Source: Arthrobacter alpinus (GTDB lineage Bacteria; Actinomycetota; Actinomycetes; Actinomycetales; Micrococcaceae). Taken from it: a stretch of 64,000 bases of DNA. This document shows positions 52,060 through 61,350 of this stretch, in pieces (positions within the stretch are counted from its first letter, which is position 1; each line of letters begins with the position of its first letter). The notes below the pieces were generated by a model. That model saw only the letters and a program-made list of their open reading frames with translations, was not told where the DNA came from and did not search any database. The position numbers and the translations under genes are program-made. The DNA lies in the NCBI RefSeq assembly GCF_001294625.1, contig NZ_CP012677.1, positions 3,982,454-4,046,453 on the forward strand. The letters are read 5' to 3'.

Positions 52060-52701
52060 ATGACTGACAAGGCGCACACCCCGGCCAACGGTTTGGTTGC
52101 TGAGGGGAAGATCATGGACGACGTCGAGCCCACCCCTGGCAGCGAAGCAACGGGCTCGCCGGCCGCCGGCGCTCAGGAGGGACCACCCAAGGGCCCCGTC
52201 AGCGTTTCCGACATGGTGGACCAACCTGCCAAGGTGATGCGCATTGGCACCATGGTCAAGCAGCTGCTTGATGAGGTGAAGAGCGCCCCGCTCGATGATG
52301 CGGCGCGGGCTCGCCTTGCCGAAATCCATGAGCGTTCCATCGCTGAACTCGAAGACGGCCTGTCCCCGGAGCTCGTGGACGAACTTCACCGGCTGAGCCT
52401 GCCGTTCAACGAAAGCTCCGCCCCCTCGGATGCCGAGCTGCGCATTGCCCAGGCCCAACTGGTGGGCTGGCTGGAAGGCCTTTTCCACGGCATCCAGACG
52501 GCGCTGGCGGCCCAGGCCATGGCGAACCAGCAGCTCGCCGCCAAGCTGGCGATGCACCAGCTACCGCCCGGAACCATGATCGCACCGGGCGTGGTGGTGG
52601 GTGAAAATGGTGAGCCGCGCCGGGCCGCCATGGGACAGTCGGGCGGGGCCGGGCGTGAGCCGGGCCATCCCGAATCCGGCGGCCCCGGCCAGTACCTCTA
52701 A
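52060..52701 (+). CDS. bpa: Bacterial proteasome activator Bpa
   Basis: A 213-residue ATP-independent activator that forms rings on the 20S proteasome. The helical core runs from VSVSDMVDQPAKVMRIGTMVKQLLDEV through LVDELHRLSLPF to LVGWLEGLFHGIQTALAAQAM. The disordered tail ends in GQYL, the motif that docks into the proteasome alpha ring. The proteasome genes are not in the window. It is followed 14 bases later by an unknown gene with good coupling. Confidence 0.95.
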   Translation: MTDKAHTPANGLVAEGKIMDDVEPTPGSEATGSPAAGAQEGPPKGPVSVSDMVDQPAKVMRIGTMVKQLLDEVKSAPLDDAARARLAEIHERSIAELEDGLSPELVDELHRLSLPFNESSAPSDAELRIAQAQLVGWLEGLFHGIQTALAAQAMANQQLAAKLAMHQLPPGTMIAPGVVVGENGEPRRAAMGQSGGAGREPGHPESGGPGQYL

Positions 52702-52715
52702 CCGGGGTGGGAATT

Positions 52716-53258
52716 ATGCTCAAGGGACTTTTTGGCGCCAACCGCCAGGGCCGGCGGGACGACGCCGAGCTGGGCAAGGGTGTGTGGCGCCGCGCCCACG
52801 ACAGGTTCCGCCGCGGCCTGGACAGGTTCCACCAGATGCTTGAAGGTCTCGAGGCGGACGCCATGGCGCTCGTCCAAGACGCTACGGCGCCCGTCCAAGG
52901 TGCCACGGCATCCGCCCAAGAGACCCGGAACGCCAGGGACAACTACGCCCGGCTGGTCCCGGTGGCCAACTCCCTGGCAGACCTGCTGCCCGAGGTTCGC
53001 AGGATTGCCGCCAGGGCCCAGTCGCTGGCCCCAAGTGAGGGCATGGATATCCCCTTCGGTGCCGGTGGCTACCTCAACGACGTCCACCGGGAACTTTCGC
53101 GGGCCGGAAATGCGCTGGCCACGGCGGCCGAGTCGGTGGCCATGCTGCGCCTGGGGGCAGGGGACATGGCCGCCGTCGAACGCCGGTCCGGGACTGTCCA
53201 CCAACACGTCAACCGAGCCAGAGAACTTCTGGAAAAGAATCACGCCGTCGGCAAGTAG
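52716..53258 (+). CDS. Unknown helical protein cotranscribed with bpa
   Basis: A 180-residue protein with no signal peptide or membrane helix, starting MLKGLFGANRQGRRDD and rich in Arg, Ala and Leu. Long stretches (for example HDRFRRGLDRFHQMLEGLEADAMALV and VHQHVNRARELLEK) look like amphipathic helices or coiled coil. ATG 52716 has GGTGGG upstream and lies 14 bases after bpa. I do not recognise the family. Position suggests a role with the proteasome or its clients, which is inference only. Confidence 0.75.
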   Translation: MLKGLFGANRQGRRDDAELGKGVWRRAHDRFRRGLDRFHQMLEGLEADAMALVQDATAPVQGATASAQETRNARDNYARLVPVANSLADLLPEVRRIAARAQSLAPSEGMDIPFGAGGYLNDVHRELSRAGNALATAAESVAMLRLGAGDMAAVERRSGTVHQHVNRARELLEKNHAVGK

Positions 53259-53314
53259 CGGGCGGAAAATGTCCGCGGAGTGCGCGCGAGAGCTGCCTCA
53301 CATTATGTAGGGAA

Positions 53315-53333
53315 TTAGGGCAGCCTCACCTAT
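53315..53333 (+). promoter_or_regulatory. IdeR/DtxR iron box upstream of the iron importer
   Basis: TTAGGGCAGCCTCACCTAT closely matches the DtxR/IdeR consensus TTAGGTTAGSCTAACCTAA. It lies 57 bases before the start of the binding protein gene, so the importer should be repressed when iron is plentiful. Confidence 0.85.
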
Positions 53334-53389
53334 TGTATGATTACGTACAGCAAATGTTCGCTAATTAGTTATCTGCCGAAAGGCCCCCC

Positions 53390-54454
53390 TTGAAGACTTG
53401 GCTCAATAAGTCCGCGCTCAGCAAAGGCGCTGTCACCGCGCTGGCCAGTATTTCCATTTTCACCCTGGCGGCCTGCAGCGGCGGCACCGCTCCCACAGCT
53501 TCCGACGGCGCCGCAGGATCAGCCACGGATGCCATCACCGTCTACAACGCTCAGCACGACACTCTGACCCAGGCCTGGGCCGACGCCTTCACCAAGGAGA
53601 CCGGTATCAAGGTCACCCTGCGTCAGGGCGACGATTCCGAACTCAGCAACCAGATTGTCCAGGAAGGGGCAAAGTCGCCCGCCGACGTTTTCCTGACCGA
53701 GAACTCACCTGCCATGACGCAGGTGGAGAACGCTGGCCTGTTCGCGGACACCAGCGCCAAGATCCAAGAGCAGGTGCCCGCGGAATACCGCCCCTCCACC
53801 AACAAGTGGACGGGCATCGCCGCCCGCAGCACCGTCTTCGCCTACGACAAGACCAAGCTGACCGAGGCGCAACTGCCCAAGTCCATCATGGACCTGGCTG
53901 ATCCGGCCTGGAAGGGCCGCTGGGCCGCCTCCCCTTCGGGTGCCGACTTCCAGGCCATCGTCTCGGCCATGCTCGAGCTCAAGGGCGAGGCTGCGACGCT
54001 GTCTTGGCTGGAGTCCATGAAGGAAAACTCCAAAGCGTACAAGGGCAACAGCACGGCCATGAAGGCTGTCAACGCCGGCGAGGTTGAGGGCGCCGTCATC
54101 TACCATTACTACTGGTTCGGCGACCAGGCCAAGACCGGGGAAAACTCCAAGAACGTGGCCCTGGAGTACTTCAAGAGCCAGGATCCGGGCGCGTTCGTGT
54201 CCATCTCCGGTGGTGGCGTACTGGCCTCCAGCAAGCACCAGGACAACGCGCAAAAGTTCCTGGAGTTCATCACAGGCAAGGCCGGACAGACAGTCCTGCA
54301 AACGGGCACGTCCTTTGAATACCCCGTGGCCTCCGATGTAGCTCCCAATGCGAAGCTGACCCCGCTGTCCGAGTTGCAGGCGCCCAAGATCGACCCGGCC
54401 AAGCTGAACTCGGCCAAGGTCACCGAGCTGATGACACAGGCCGGTCTACTCTAG
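53390..54454 (+). CDS. Iron(III) ABC transporter binding lipoprotein, FbpA type
   Basis: A 354-residue solute-binding protein. Signal peptide with lipobox TLAACSG; the mature part begins ITVYNAQHDTLTQAWADAFTKETGIKV, with EGAKSPADVFLTENSP, the tyrosine-rich GAVIYHYYWFG expected to bind iron and GAFVSISGGGVLASSKH. It starts at TTG 53390 with GAAAGG 6 bases upstream. An IdeR box precedes it, and the permease follows 5 bases later. Confidence 0.92.
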   Translation: MKTWLNKSALSKGAVTALASISIFTLAACSGGTAPTASDGAAGSATDAITVYNAQHDTLTQAWADAFTKETGIKVTLRQGDDSELSNQIVQEGAKSPADVFLTENSPAMTQVENAGLFADTSAKIQEQVPAEYRPSTNKWTGIAARSTVFAYDKTKLTEAQLPKSIMDLADPAWKGRWAASPSGADFQAIVSAMLELKGEAATLSWLESMKENSKAYKGNSTAMKAVNAGEVEGAVIYHYYWFGDQAKTGENSKNVALEYFKSQDPGAFVSISGGGVLASSKHQDNAQKFLEFITGKAGQTVLQTGTSFEYPVASDVAPNAKLTPLSELQAPKIDPAKLNSAKVTELMTQAGLL

Positions 54455-54459
54455 TACTG

Positions 54460-56052
54460 ATGTCACAAGCGAAAAGTACGGCGGCGGCACAGCCGCGCAA
54501 GCGATTCCCAGGTAAGACCGGGGGCCGGGGCAGGCGCTCCGGCCCTTGGGCTGTCGTCGTGTTATGCCTGTTGATCGCCATGTTTTCCCTGCTGCCGCTG
54601 GGGTATGTGGGGGTCATGACCGCCGACGCCGGGTGGGACACCATTGAGAAACTGGTGTTCCGCCCGCGCGTGGGCGAATTGTTGTTTAACACCGTCGCCC
54701 TGGTGGTGGTCACCGTCCCGATCTGCGTCGTGCTTGGCATCGGCGGGGCATGGTTGGTGGAGCGGACCCGGCTGCGCGCCCACAAAGTGTGGGCAGTGCT
54801 GCTGGCGGCGCCCTTGGCCATCCCTGCGTTTGTGAACAGCTATGCGTGGGTCAGCGCCATCCCGTCACTGGGCGGGCTGTTTGGCGGGGTGTTGATCTCC
54901 GTGCTCTCGTATTTTCCGTTGGTGTACATTCCTGTGGCCGCCGTCCTGAGCAGGATGGATCCGGCATTGGAGCAGTCCGGTTCAGCCCTGGGCCTGGGGC
55001 CGTGGCGGGTGTTCTTCCGGGTGGTGCTGCCACAGCTGCGGCTGGCCGCCGCCGGCGGGGCACTGCTGGTGTCATTGCACCTGCTGGCCGAGTACGGGGC
55101 CTTCGCCATGATCGCGTTTGACACTTTCACCACCGCAATCTATGACCAGTTCCGTTCCACGTTCAACGGTGCGGCAGCCAACATGCTCGCCAGCGTTCTG
55201 GTGCTCCTTTGCCTGTTGTTGCTCCTGGGGGAGTCCAAGGCCCGCGGCAATGCCCGGTACGCGCGGGTGGGGGCCGGGGCGCAGGCGAATCCCAGCCGCC
55301 TTGCTTTGGGTGGTTTCCAAGCACCGGCACAGCTTGGCCTGGCGGCGCTCAGCGTGCTGGCGCTGGGTGTGCCGCTGTTCCATGTGGGGCGCTGGCTGGT
55401 GGCCGGCGGCGCCGAGATCTGGACCAGGGACGCCTTGGCCACGTCGTTGTTGCAAACCCTCGGCTATGGTCTGGCCGGCGCCCTCGTCACCACCATTTTG
55501 GCGTTTCCGCTGGCGTTTCTGGTGATTCGACACCCAGGCCCGGTGAGCAAGCTACTCGAGGGGGCCAACTACATTTCCAGCTCCATGCCCGGCATTGTGG
55601 TGGCCCTGGCGCTGGTGACCATCACCATCCATTACGTGCCCGGGGTCTACCAGACAGCCGTCGTGCTGGTGGCAGCCTATGCCCTGCTGTTCATGCCAAG
55701 GGCGTTGGTGAACTTGCGGGCCGGGCTTGCCCAAGCGCCTAGGGAACTCGACGAGGCCGCCCAGGCGCTGGGCAAACCGCCGCTTGTGGCGTTCTTCAAG
55801 GTCACCCTTCGGCTCACCGCCCCGGCAGCGGCCGGCGGGGCTGCGCTGGTGTTTTTGGGTATCGTGAACGAGCTGACGGCAACGCTGCTGTTGGCACCCA
55901 ATGGCACCCGGACCCTAGCCACTGAATTTTGGACGCTCAGCAGCGAAATTGACTACACGGGCGCGGCCCCCTACGCGTTGTTGATGATCCTGCTCTCGGC
56001 ACCCATGACGTACTTGCTCTTTGCCCAATCCAAGAAAGTAGCTGGACAGTGA
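54460..56052 (+). CDS. Iron(III) ABC transporter permease, FbpB type
   Basis: A 530-residue permease made of two fused six-helix modules, each with an EAA-type loop (MDPALEQSGSALGLGPWRVFFRVVLPQLRLA and LAQAPRELDEAAQALGKPPLVAFFKVTLRL). The doubled form is typical of iron and thiamine importers. It overlaps the ATPase gene by 4 bases (GTGA). Confidence 0.93.
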   Translation: MSQAKSTAAAQPRKRFPGKTGGRGRRSGPWAVVVLCLLIAMFSLLPLGYVGVMTADAGWDTIEKLVFRPRVGELLFNTVALVVVTVPICVVLGIGGAWLVERTRLRAHKVWAVLLAAPLAIPAFVNSYAWVSAIPSLGGLFGGVLISVLSYFPLVYIPVAAVLSRMDPALEQSGSALGLGPWRVFFRVVLPQLRLAAAGGALLVSLHLLAEYGAFAMIAFDTFTTAIYDQFRSTFNGAAANMLASVLVLLCLLLLLGESKARGNARYARVGAGAQANPSRLALGGFQAPAQLGLAALSVLALGVPLFHVGRWLVAGGAEIWTRDALATSLLQTLGYGLAGALVTTILAFPLAFLVIRHPGPVSKLLEGANYISSSMPGIVVALALVTITIHYVPGVYQTAVVLVAAYALLFMPRALVNLRAGLAQAPRELDEAAQALGKPPLVAFFKVTLRLTAPAAAGGAALVFLGIVNELTATLLLAPNGTRTLATEFWTLSSEIDYTGAAPYALLMILLSAPMTYLLFAQSKKVAGQ

Positions 56053-57200
56053 CACTTCCCCCGAGGGGCTCCGAGGCCGCTCCCGCCCAGCCTGCATTCA
56101 CGCACGACGCCGGGCACGTCACCGACCACTTGCGGGTCACCGGCGTGCGGAAATCGTTCGGCGGCACCGAGGTCCTGAAGGGTGTTGACCTGACGGTGGC
56201 ACAGGGGCGCACCACTGCCATTGTGGGGGCCTCCGGCTCCGGCAAGACGACTTTGCTGCGGCTGATCGCCGGCTTTGAGGCGCCCGATGACGGCAGTGTC
56301 AGTCTCGACGGGGTCACCGTGGCCGGGCCGCAGACGTGGGTGCCTGCGCACAAACGCAGTGTGGGTTATGTGGCCCAGGACGGGGCCCTTTTCCCCCATT
56401 TGAGCGTGGGACAAAACATCGAGTTCGGCTTGCCCGTGCGCGGGCGCGCCGCAGCCTCGCGGGTGGCGGAGCTGCTGGAAATGGTGTCCATGGACCCCTC
56501 CTATGCCAAGCGGCGGCCCTCACAACTCTCCGGCGGGCAGCAGCAACGCGTGGCCTTGGCGCGTGCCCTGGCCCGGCAACCGGAGCTGATGCTACTGGAT
56601 GAGCCCTTCAGCGCCCTGGACGCAGGGTTGCGGGTGGCTACGCGCCGGGCCGTGTCCGAAACCTTGCGCGAGGCCGGTGTGACCACCATCTTGGTGACCC
56701 ACGATCAGGGCGAGGCGCTCAGCTTTGCGGACCAGGTCGCCGTCATGCGTGACGGCACACTGGCCCAAATTGGCAGCCCGTTCGTGGTGTACACCCGGCC
56801 CGCCGACAGGGCCACGGCGGAGTTTTTGGGTGACGCGGTGATCCTGGAAGCGTGGATGGAAGGCTCACTGGCGCTGTGTTCACTCGGCGGGATTCCGGTG
56901 CGCCGCCCTTCAGCCCAGGGCAGGGTGCACCTGATGCTGCGCCCGGAACAAATCCGCATCGCCGAGGGCGGGAACATTCGCGGGCGCGTGGTGGACACCG
57001 ACTACTTTGGCCCGGAAACAACCGTCCGGATTGCCCTGGCGCCCATCGCTGTGGACCCTTCCAAACCCGTGGATCCGCACCAACCCGTTGGCGGGGAAGT
57101 CATTAGCATCAGGCATTGGAATGCCATGCTGGCCCGGCCCGGAACCGACCTGTCGCTAAAGGTTGTGGGGGAGGGCGTCGTCTTCCCCTGGCAGGACTAG
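56049..57200 (+). CDS. Iron(III) ABC transporter ATPase, FbpC type
   Basis: A 383-residue ATP-binding subunit: GASGSGKTTLLRLIAGFEAP, LSGGQQQRVALARAL, LMLLDEPFSALDAGLR and LVTHDQGEALSFADQVAVM, with a C-terminal TOBE-like extension (RVHLMLRPEQIRIAEGG). It begins at GTG 56049 within the permease stop. It shares its stop region with the convergent ltrA gene (overlap of 4 bases), leaving no room for a separate terminator. Confidence 0.93.
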   Translation: MTLPPRGSEAAPAQPAFTHDAGHVTDHLRVTGVRKSFGGTEVLKGVDLTVAQGRTTAIVGASGSGKTTLLRLIAGFEAPDDGSVSLDGVTVAGPQTWVPAHKRSVGYVAQDGALFPHLSVGQNIEFGLPVRGRAAASRVAELLEMVSMDPSYAKRRPSQLSGGQQQRVALARALARQPELMLLDEPFSALDAGLRVATRRAVSETLREAGVTTILVTHDQGEALSFADQVAVMRDGTLAQIGSPFVVYTRPADRATAEFLGDAVILEAWMEGSLALCSLGGIPVRRPSAQGRVHLMLRPEQIRIAEGGNIRGRVVDTDYFGPETTVRIALAPIAVDPSKPVDPHQPVGGEVISIRHWNAMLARPGTDLSLKVVGEGVVFPWQD

Positions 57201-58372
57201 GGTGAGCGGATCCGCCGTCGAGCATTGATCTCGACGTAGGCCGTGACCAGGACCCACAACCCAACCGCCAGCCCAAGGACGACGGCGGCGGGTTGGGTTG
57301 CACCGAGGGGCACCAGTCCCAGCGAAAGCACCACTGTGGGAACGCCCCAGGCCAGGACTGTGCGCGGCGGTTGGCCATAGCGCGACGAAACGGCGGCGTT
57401 GGTGGCGTAGAACAGTGCAATGCCGCCGCCGATGGCAATAGTGGAGCCCAGAGGGAGTTGCTCAAACGGTGCGGGGATGGCGGTGGCGATGCCCGCGGCG
57501 AGGGACGTGACCCCCACAATCAGTATGAATGGCAGGAACAGGGTTGTCTGCAGGATGCCGGTGAGGTCGCCCCGCTCTCGGAGGTGTTCGAGCCCGGCGG
57601 ACAGGGTGCCCATCCCGTACTGGAAGAAGGCCCAGCCCAGCAGCGCGACGGTCATAAAGCCCAACGCCGCGGCCAATCCCGCGCCGGGGCTCCAATATTC
57701 GGCGGCCTCCGTGACGATGCTGAACACCGATTCGCCGAGCACAATGATGACGAACAGGCCCAGCCGTTCCCCGGCATGCTCAATGTTGATACCGGCCATG
57801 CTGCGGTCGGCCCCGAGCCGGTTGCTGTTGGCGACCATGGTCACCTCGATGGCGATCGACAGTGCCCACAGCGCGACGGCGGCCGGCAGCGGAAGGAGCG
57901 CGGCCACGAGCCAGAGGGTGGCGGTGCCGCCGTTGTAAACCCAGATCCGCCAGGACGGCTCGGGGGAATGCTCTCGGTGCTGGAGAAGCCACAACACCAG
58001 CAGCAGGATACGCAGGGCGCCGTTGGCCAGCGAAAACGCCCAGGCCCGCTCGCCAAATGCTCCGGGTGCGGCGGCGGCCATGAGCGCTGCGGCCGTCATG
58101 GCCGCCAGCATGGCCACACCTAGAGACCTTGAGGTCAGCCCGGGCAGCAGGTTGATGACCGAGACAATGTTCACCCAGGCCCACCAGGCCGGGAAAAACA
58201 GCAGCACAAAGGTGCCGAATTCGGGGAAGCCGGGGTTGCCGTGGATGCCGTGGGCCAGTTGTCCCACGAAAGCCACGAATACCAGGTCGAAGAACAGCTC
58301 CATCCAGTGCACGCGCCCGGGTTCCCGCGCAGGGCGGGTTTTCGTGGGAGGCGGTGGAGATTTTCCGTCCAC
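57197..58372 (-). CDS. Low-temperature requirement A (LtrA) family membrane protein
   Basis: A 391-residue protein with about ten hydrophobic segments. VHWMELFFDLVFVAFVGQLAHGI is the characteristic LtrA opening, and GINIEHAGERLGLFVIIVLGESVFSIV the conserved middle motif. The function is not settled; the name comes from a Listeria cold-growth locus. GTG 58372 is used, since the frame further upstream runs through tRNA-Thr. It begins about 40 bases after that tRNA on the same strand and may be read from the tRNA transcript. Confidence 0.85.
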   Translation of the reverse strand: MDGKSPPPPTKTRPAREPGRVHWMELFFDLVFVAFVGQLAHGIHGNPGFPEFGTFVLLFFPAWWAWVNIVSVINLLPGLTSRSLGVAMLAAMTAAALMAAAAPGAFGERAWAFSLANGALRILLLVLWLLQHREHSPEPSWRIWVYNGGTATLWLVAALLPLPAAVALWALSIAIEVTMVANSNRLGADRSMAGINIEHAGERLGLFVIIVLGESVFSIVTEAAEYWSPGAGLAAALGFMTVALLGWAFFQYGMGTLSAGLEHLRERGDLTGILQTTLFLPFILIVGVTSLAAGIATAIPAPFEQLPLGSTIAIGGGIALFYATNAAVSSRYGQPPRTVLAWGVPTVVLSLGLVPLGATQPAAVVLGLAVGLWVLVTAYVEINARRRIRSP

Positions 58373-58410
58373 GCGCTCATCGTAGACCCGGTCTTCGCAC
58401 CGGGGTTTAG

Positions 58411-58486
58411 TGGGGCCTCCAAACAGAATCGAACTGTTGACCTTCTCATTACGAGTGAGACGCTCTACCAACTGAGCTATGGAGGC
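58411..58486 (-). tRNA. tRNA-Thr (anticodon CGT)
   Basis: Minus strand: acceptor GCCTCCA/TGGAGGC, D-arm AGCTCAGTTGGTAGAGC, anticodon loop CTCGTAA, T-arm ACAGTTCGATTCTGT. Anticodon CGT reads ACG. A CCA end is encoded at 58411-58413. The discriminator position is C, which is uncommon for threonine tRNAs. Confidence 0.95.
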
Positions 58487-58549
58487 CTGTGATCCTCAAA
58501 CAACCCTTGCGGGGTTATTCGCCGAACACAAGAAACCACTCTAATATGC

Positions 58550-58578
58550 CTGCCCCCGATGCACAAAATCGGGGGCAG
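58550..58578 (-). terminator. Stem-loop after the peptidase gene
   Basis: Perfect 11-bp arms (CTGCCCCCGAT and complement) with a 7-base loop, 18 bases past the stop of the peptidase gene. No long T-tract. A smaller AACCC-TTGC-GGGTT stem lies further on toward tRNA-Thr. Confidence 0.65.
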
Positions 58579-58596
58579 GGTGGCCGCAGGTGAAGG

Positions 58597-60147
58597 TCAG
58601 CAGGTGGTCCCGTCCGCCGGCACCTTTCCCTCCACAAAGTAGTCGTCGACAGTGGTTGTCAGGCAGGCGTTGGCGCGGCCGTAGGCGGTGTGCCCGTCGC
58701 CCTTCCAGGTGATCAAAACACCCGACTCCAGCTGCTTGGCCAGCGACTGCGCCCACTGGTACGGGGTGGCCGGGTCACCGGTGGTGCCGATGACCAGGAT
58801 GGGCCCGGCTCCGGCAGCGGAAATCTCCGCCGGCTTGCCCGTCGCAGGGAACGGCCAGAATTTACAGCCCAGACCGGAGTAGGCCAGCAGCTTCCCAAAC
58901 GTCGGGGACGCCTTTTCCAGGGCTGCGGCGTCCTCGCGCATGTGCGCGGTGTTGGAGTTCATGGGGTAATCAAGGCAGTTGATGGCGGTGAACGCGGCGG
59001 CTGTGTTGGACTGGTATTTGCCGTCGGAATCACGGTCCGCCGAGTAGTCGGCTAGTGCAAGCATCCCGGAGGCATCCCCGGCAAAAGCCTGCTTCAAGGC
59101 GCCGGTGAGCGGATCCCACAGATCGGTGGAGTACATGGCAAACGCCACGGCGTTGGTGAACTCATCCCCGGTGACCGACCGGCCGGACGGGGTTTGCGCC
59201 GGCGTCTTGGTGTACACGGCGTTCAGGTCCCGGATCTGGGACAGCGCAGTGTCGACAGTTCCGGAAACCGGGCAATCCTTGGTGCCCAGGCAGTTCGCGG
59301 CCCAGGCGCGCAAGGCATTTTCAAAGCCCACCGCCTGGCCCATGGAAACCTGGTCGATGGTCAGTGTAGGATCCAGGGCCCCGTCAAGGGAGAACTTGCC
59401 CACCCGTGCGGGGAACAGTCCGGCATAGGTGGCGCCCAGCTTGGTGCCGTAGGAGAAGCCCATATAGTTCAGTTTGGGATCGCCCACCACGGCCCGCAAG
59501 ATGTCCATGTCACGGGCGGAACTGACAGTGTCAATATATGCCAGCACAGGCCCGGTGTTCTTGACACACAAATCGGTTTCGGTCTTCGTCGCCGCTTCAG
59601 CGGCCTGCAGGCCGGCGTCGGTGCCCAGGTCGAAGGACTCCTGCCGGGAGGCATCCATCTGGGCGTCGCTGAGGCATTTGACCGGTTCCGAGCGTTGCAC
59701 GCCGCGCGGGTCAAAGCCCACAATGTCGTACGCGCCGCGGAGCTTGTCCGAGAAGTACGATTTTGCCCCGTTCTTGGCCATGTCCACACCGGAGGCGCCC
59801 GGTCCGCCAGGGTTGATGAGCATCGCACCCAGCCGCTTGCCGGAGGCTGGCAGGCGGATCACCGACAACTTGATGGAGGTGCTCAGCGGCTTCGCATAGT
59901 CCATGGGCACCTCAACCTGCGCGCACTGGAAACCGCCGTTGCAGGAGGTCCAGGTGACGGCCTGCGCGTAATAGGCGTTGAGCTCGGCCGGGACCTCACC
60001 AATGATTGAGGCCTCCGCACTGGACTTGACGGTCGTCTCAGGGGCGGGCGTCGTGGTCGTGCAGGCGCTCAGCAGCAGCGCACCCACGGTTGCAGCGGCA
60101 GTGGCCAGGAGCAGGCGGTGACGCCGTCGAACAGTTCCGGCAGGCAT
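58597..60147 (-). CDS. Secreted tripeptidyl-aminopeptidase-like alpha/beta hydrolase lipoprotein
   Basis: A 516-residue exported hydrolase of the SlpD/SlpE (TAP) group. Signal peptide with lipobox LLLSACT; AMLINPGGPGASGVDMAK (oxyanion loop), DIVGFDPRGVQRSEPV, the Ser nucleophile in NYMGFSYGTKLGATYAGLFP, and the C-terminal TAP-like part with LVIGTTGDPATPYQWAQ (Asp) and GDGHTAYGRANACL (His). It would release tripeptides from peptides outside the cell. ATG 60147 has GAAGGA 7 bases upstream. It follows holB by 18 bases. Confidence 0.9.
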   Translation of the reverse strand: MPAGTVRRRHRLLLATAAATVGALLLSACTTTTPAPETTVKSSAEASIIGEVPAELNAYYAQAVTWTSCNGGFQCAQVEVPMDYAKPLSTSIKLSVIRLPASGKRLGAMLINPGGPGASGVDMAKNGAKSYFSDKLRGAYDIVGFDPRGVQRSEPVKCLSDAQMDASRQESFDLGTDAGLQAAEAATKTETDLCVKNTGPVLAYIDTVSSARDMDILRAVVGDPKLNYMGFSYGTKLGATYAGLFPARVGKFSLDGALDPTLTIDQVSMGQAVGFENALRAWAANCLGTKDCPVSGTVDTALSQIRDLNAVYTKTPAQTPSGRSVTGDEFTNAVAFAMYSTDLWDPLTGALKQAFAGDASGMLALADYSADRDSDGKYQSNTAAAFTAINCLDYPMNSNTAHMREDAAALEKASPTFGKLLAYSGLGCKFWPFPATGKPAEISAAGAGPILVIGTTGDPATPYQWAQSLAKQLESGVLITWKGDGHTAYGRANACLTTTVDDYFVEGKVPADGTTC

Positions 60148-60165
60148 AAGGGAGTCCTTCACAGG

Positions 60166-61350
60166 TTAGAGCAGGCTGACGGCCATGGCTTCAAGAGCCA
60201 GCAGCGGGGAAACATTGGTGGTGGTCAGGCGGCGGCGCACGTCATTGATCGCATCCATGCGCGCCAAAGTAGCCTCGGGCCGCGTCCGGGTGGCGAATTC
60301 GCCCAGCGCCTCGCGCAGGGACTCATTGACAAGCTCCACGGTGGCGGCCTGGTCAGGGGAATGCGCGACGGCGGGCGCGCCCTGCGCTGCCAGCTGGAGT
60401 ACCAGCACATCCCGGTAGAAGGAGAGCAGGTCTGTCAACGCCCGGTCCAGCTGATCCGTCACCGAACGCTTGGAGCGGCGCTTCTGGTCCTCTTCCAGGG
60501 CCCGAACCTGTGCGCGCATGGGCGGGGGCAGGGTGCCGGTCTCCGGCGCCCCCAGCGAGCGAAGCAGATCCGCCTTGTCCGAGATGTCGCGTTCCTCATT
60601 GGAGGAGACCGCCTCCGCCTGTGCCAGTTCCAGCAGGGAGCCGGCGGCCAATACGGCCGTTGTGACGTCGCGCAAGGTCAGCGGAAGCCGTACGATCTCC
60701 TCGCGGCGTTGCCGAGCTCCGGCGTCGGAGGCCAGCCGGCGGGCAATGCCGATGTGGCTTTGCGCGGCCCGCGCCGCGTGGAGCGCCAGAGCGGGGTCGA
60801 CACCGTCGCGGCGCACCAGCAAGGCGGCCACGTCGGTCACGGGCGGAAGGCGCAGGGTCAGGGTCCGGCACCGCGACCTGATGGTGACCAGGACGTCCGC
60901 CGGGCTGGGGGCGCACAGGATCCAGATGGTGCGCGGCGGCGGCTCTTCGATGGCCTTGAGCAGCACGTTCGTGGTGCGTTCGCTCATGCGGTCGGCGTCC
61001 CCCACCACGATCACCCGCCACCGGGACGACGAGGGGCTGTCGTGGGCCTTGCGGACCAGCTCGCGTGCCTCGTCGATGGCGATGGTGGTTTTCTCCGTCG
61101 CAATGAAGGTGACGTCGGCGTTGGTCCCGGCCAAGGTGGTGTGGCAGGCCCTGCAGATGCCGCAGCCGCGCTCGACCAGCTGTTCACGTTCACACACCAG
61201 CGCGGCGGCAAAGGCCAGCGCGGCGTTGGAGCGCCCCGAGCCCGGAGGCCCGGTGATCAGCCAGGCGTGCGTGGGAGCCCCGGATTGGGCGGCGCGGCGC
61301 AGTTGCTCGACGACGGGCCCTTGGCCTTGCAAGTCCACCCAGACGCTCAT
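60166..61350 (-). CDS. holB: DNA polymerase III subunit delta'
   Basis: A 394-residue clamp-loader subunit. WLITGPPGSGRSNAALAFAAAL is the P-loop region (Arg for the usual Lys, as in non-hydrolysing delta'), ERGCGICRACHT the zinc site, RVIVVGDADRMSERTTNVLLKAIEEPPP the Walker B and sensor region, and TIRSRCRTL the SRC motif. Its start overlaps the tmk stop by 4 bases, a pairing seen throughout actinobacteria. Confidence 0.95.
   Translation of the reverse strand: MSVWVDLQGQGPVVEQLRRAAQSGAPTHAWLITGPPGSGRSNAALAFAAALVCEREQLVERGCGICRACHTTLAGTNADVTFIATEKTTIAIDEARELVRKAHDSPSSSRWRVIVVGDADRMSERTTNVLLKAIEEPPPRTIWILCAPSPADVLVTIRSRCRTLTLRLPPVTDVAALLVRRDGVDPALALHAARAAQSHIGIARRLASDAGARQRREEIVRLPLTLRDVTTAVLAAGSLLELAQAEAVSSNEERDISDKADLLRSLGAPETGTLPPPMRAQVRALEEDQKRRSKRSVTDQLDRALTDLLSFYRDVLVLQLAAQGAPAVAHSPDQAATVELVNESLREALGEFATRTRPEATLARMDAINDVRRRLTTTNVSPLLALEAMAVSLL

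Noticed and set aside
58373..58471. N-terminal extension of the LtrA-family protein
   Set aside because: The extension is read through the tRNA-Thr gene, so a later start must be used.
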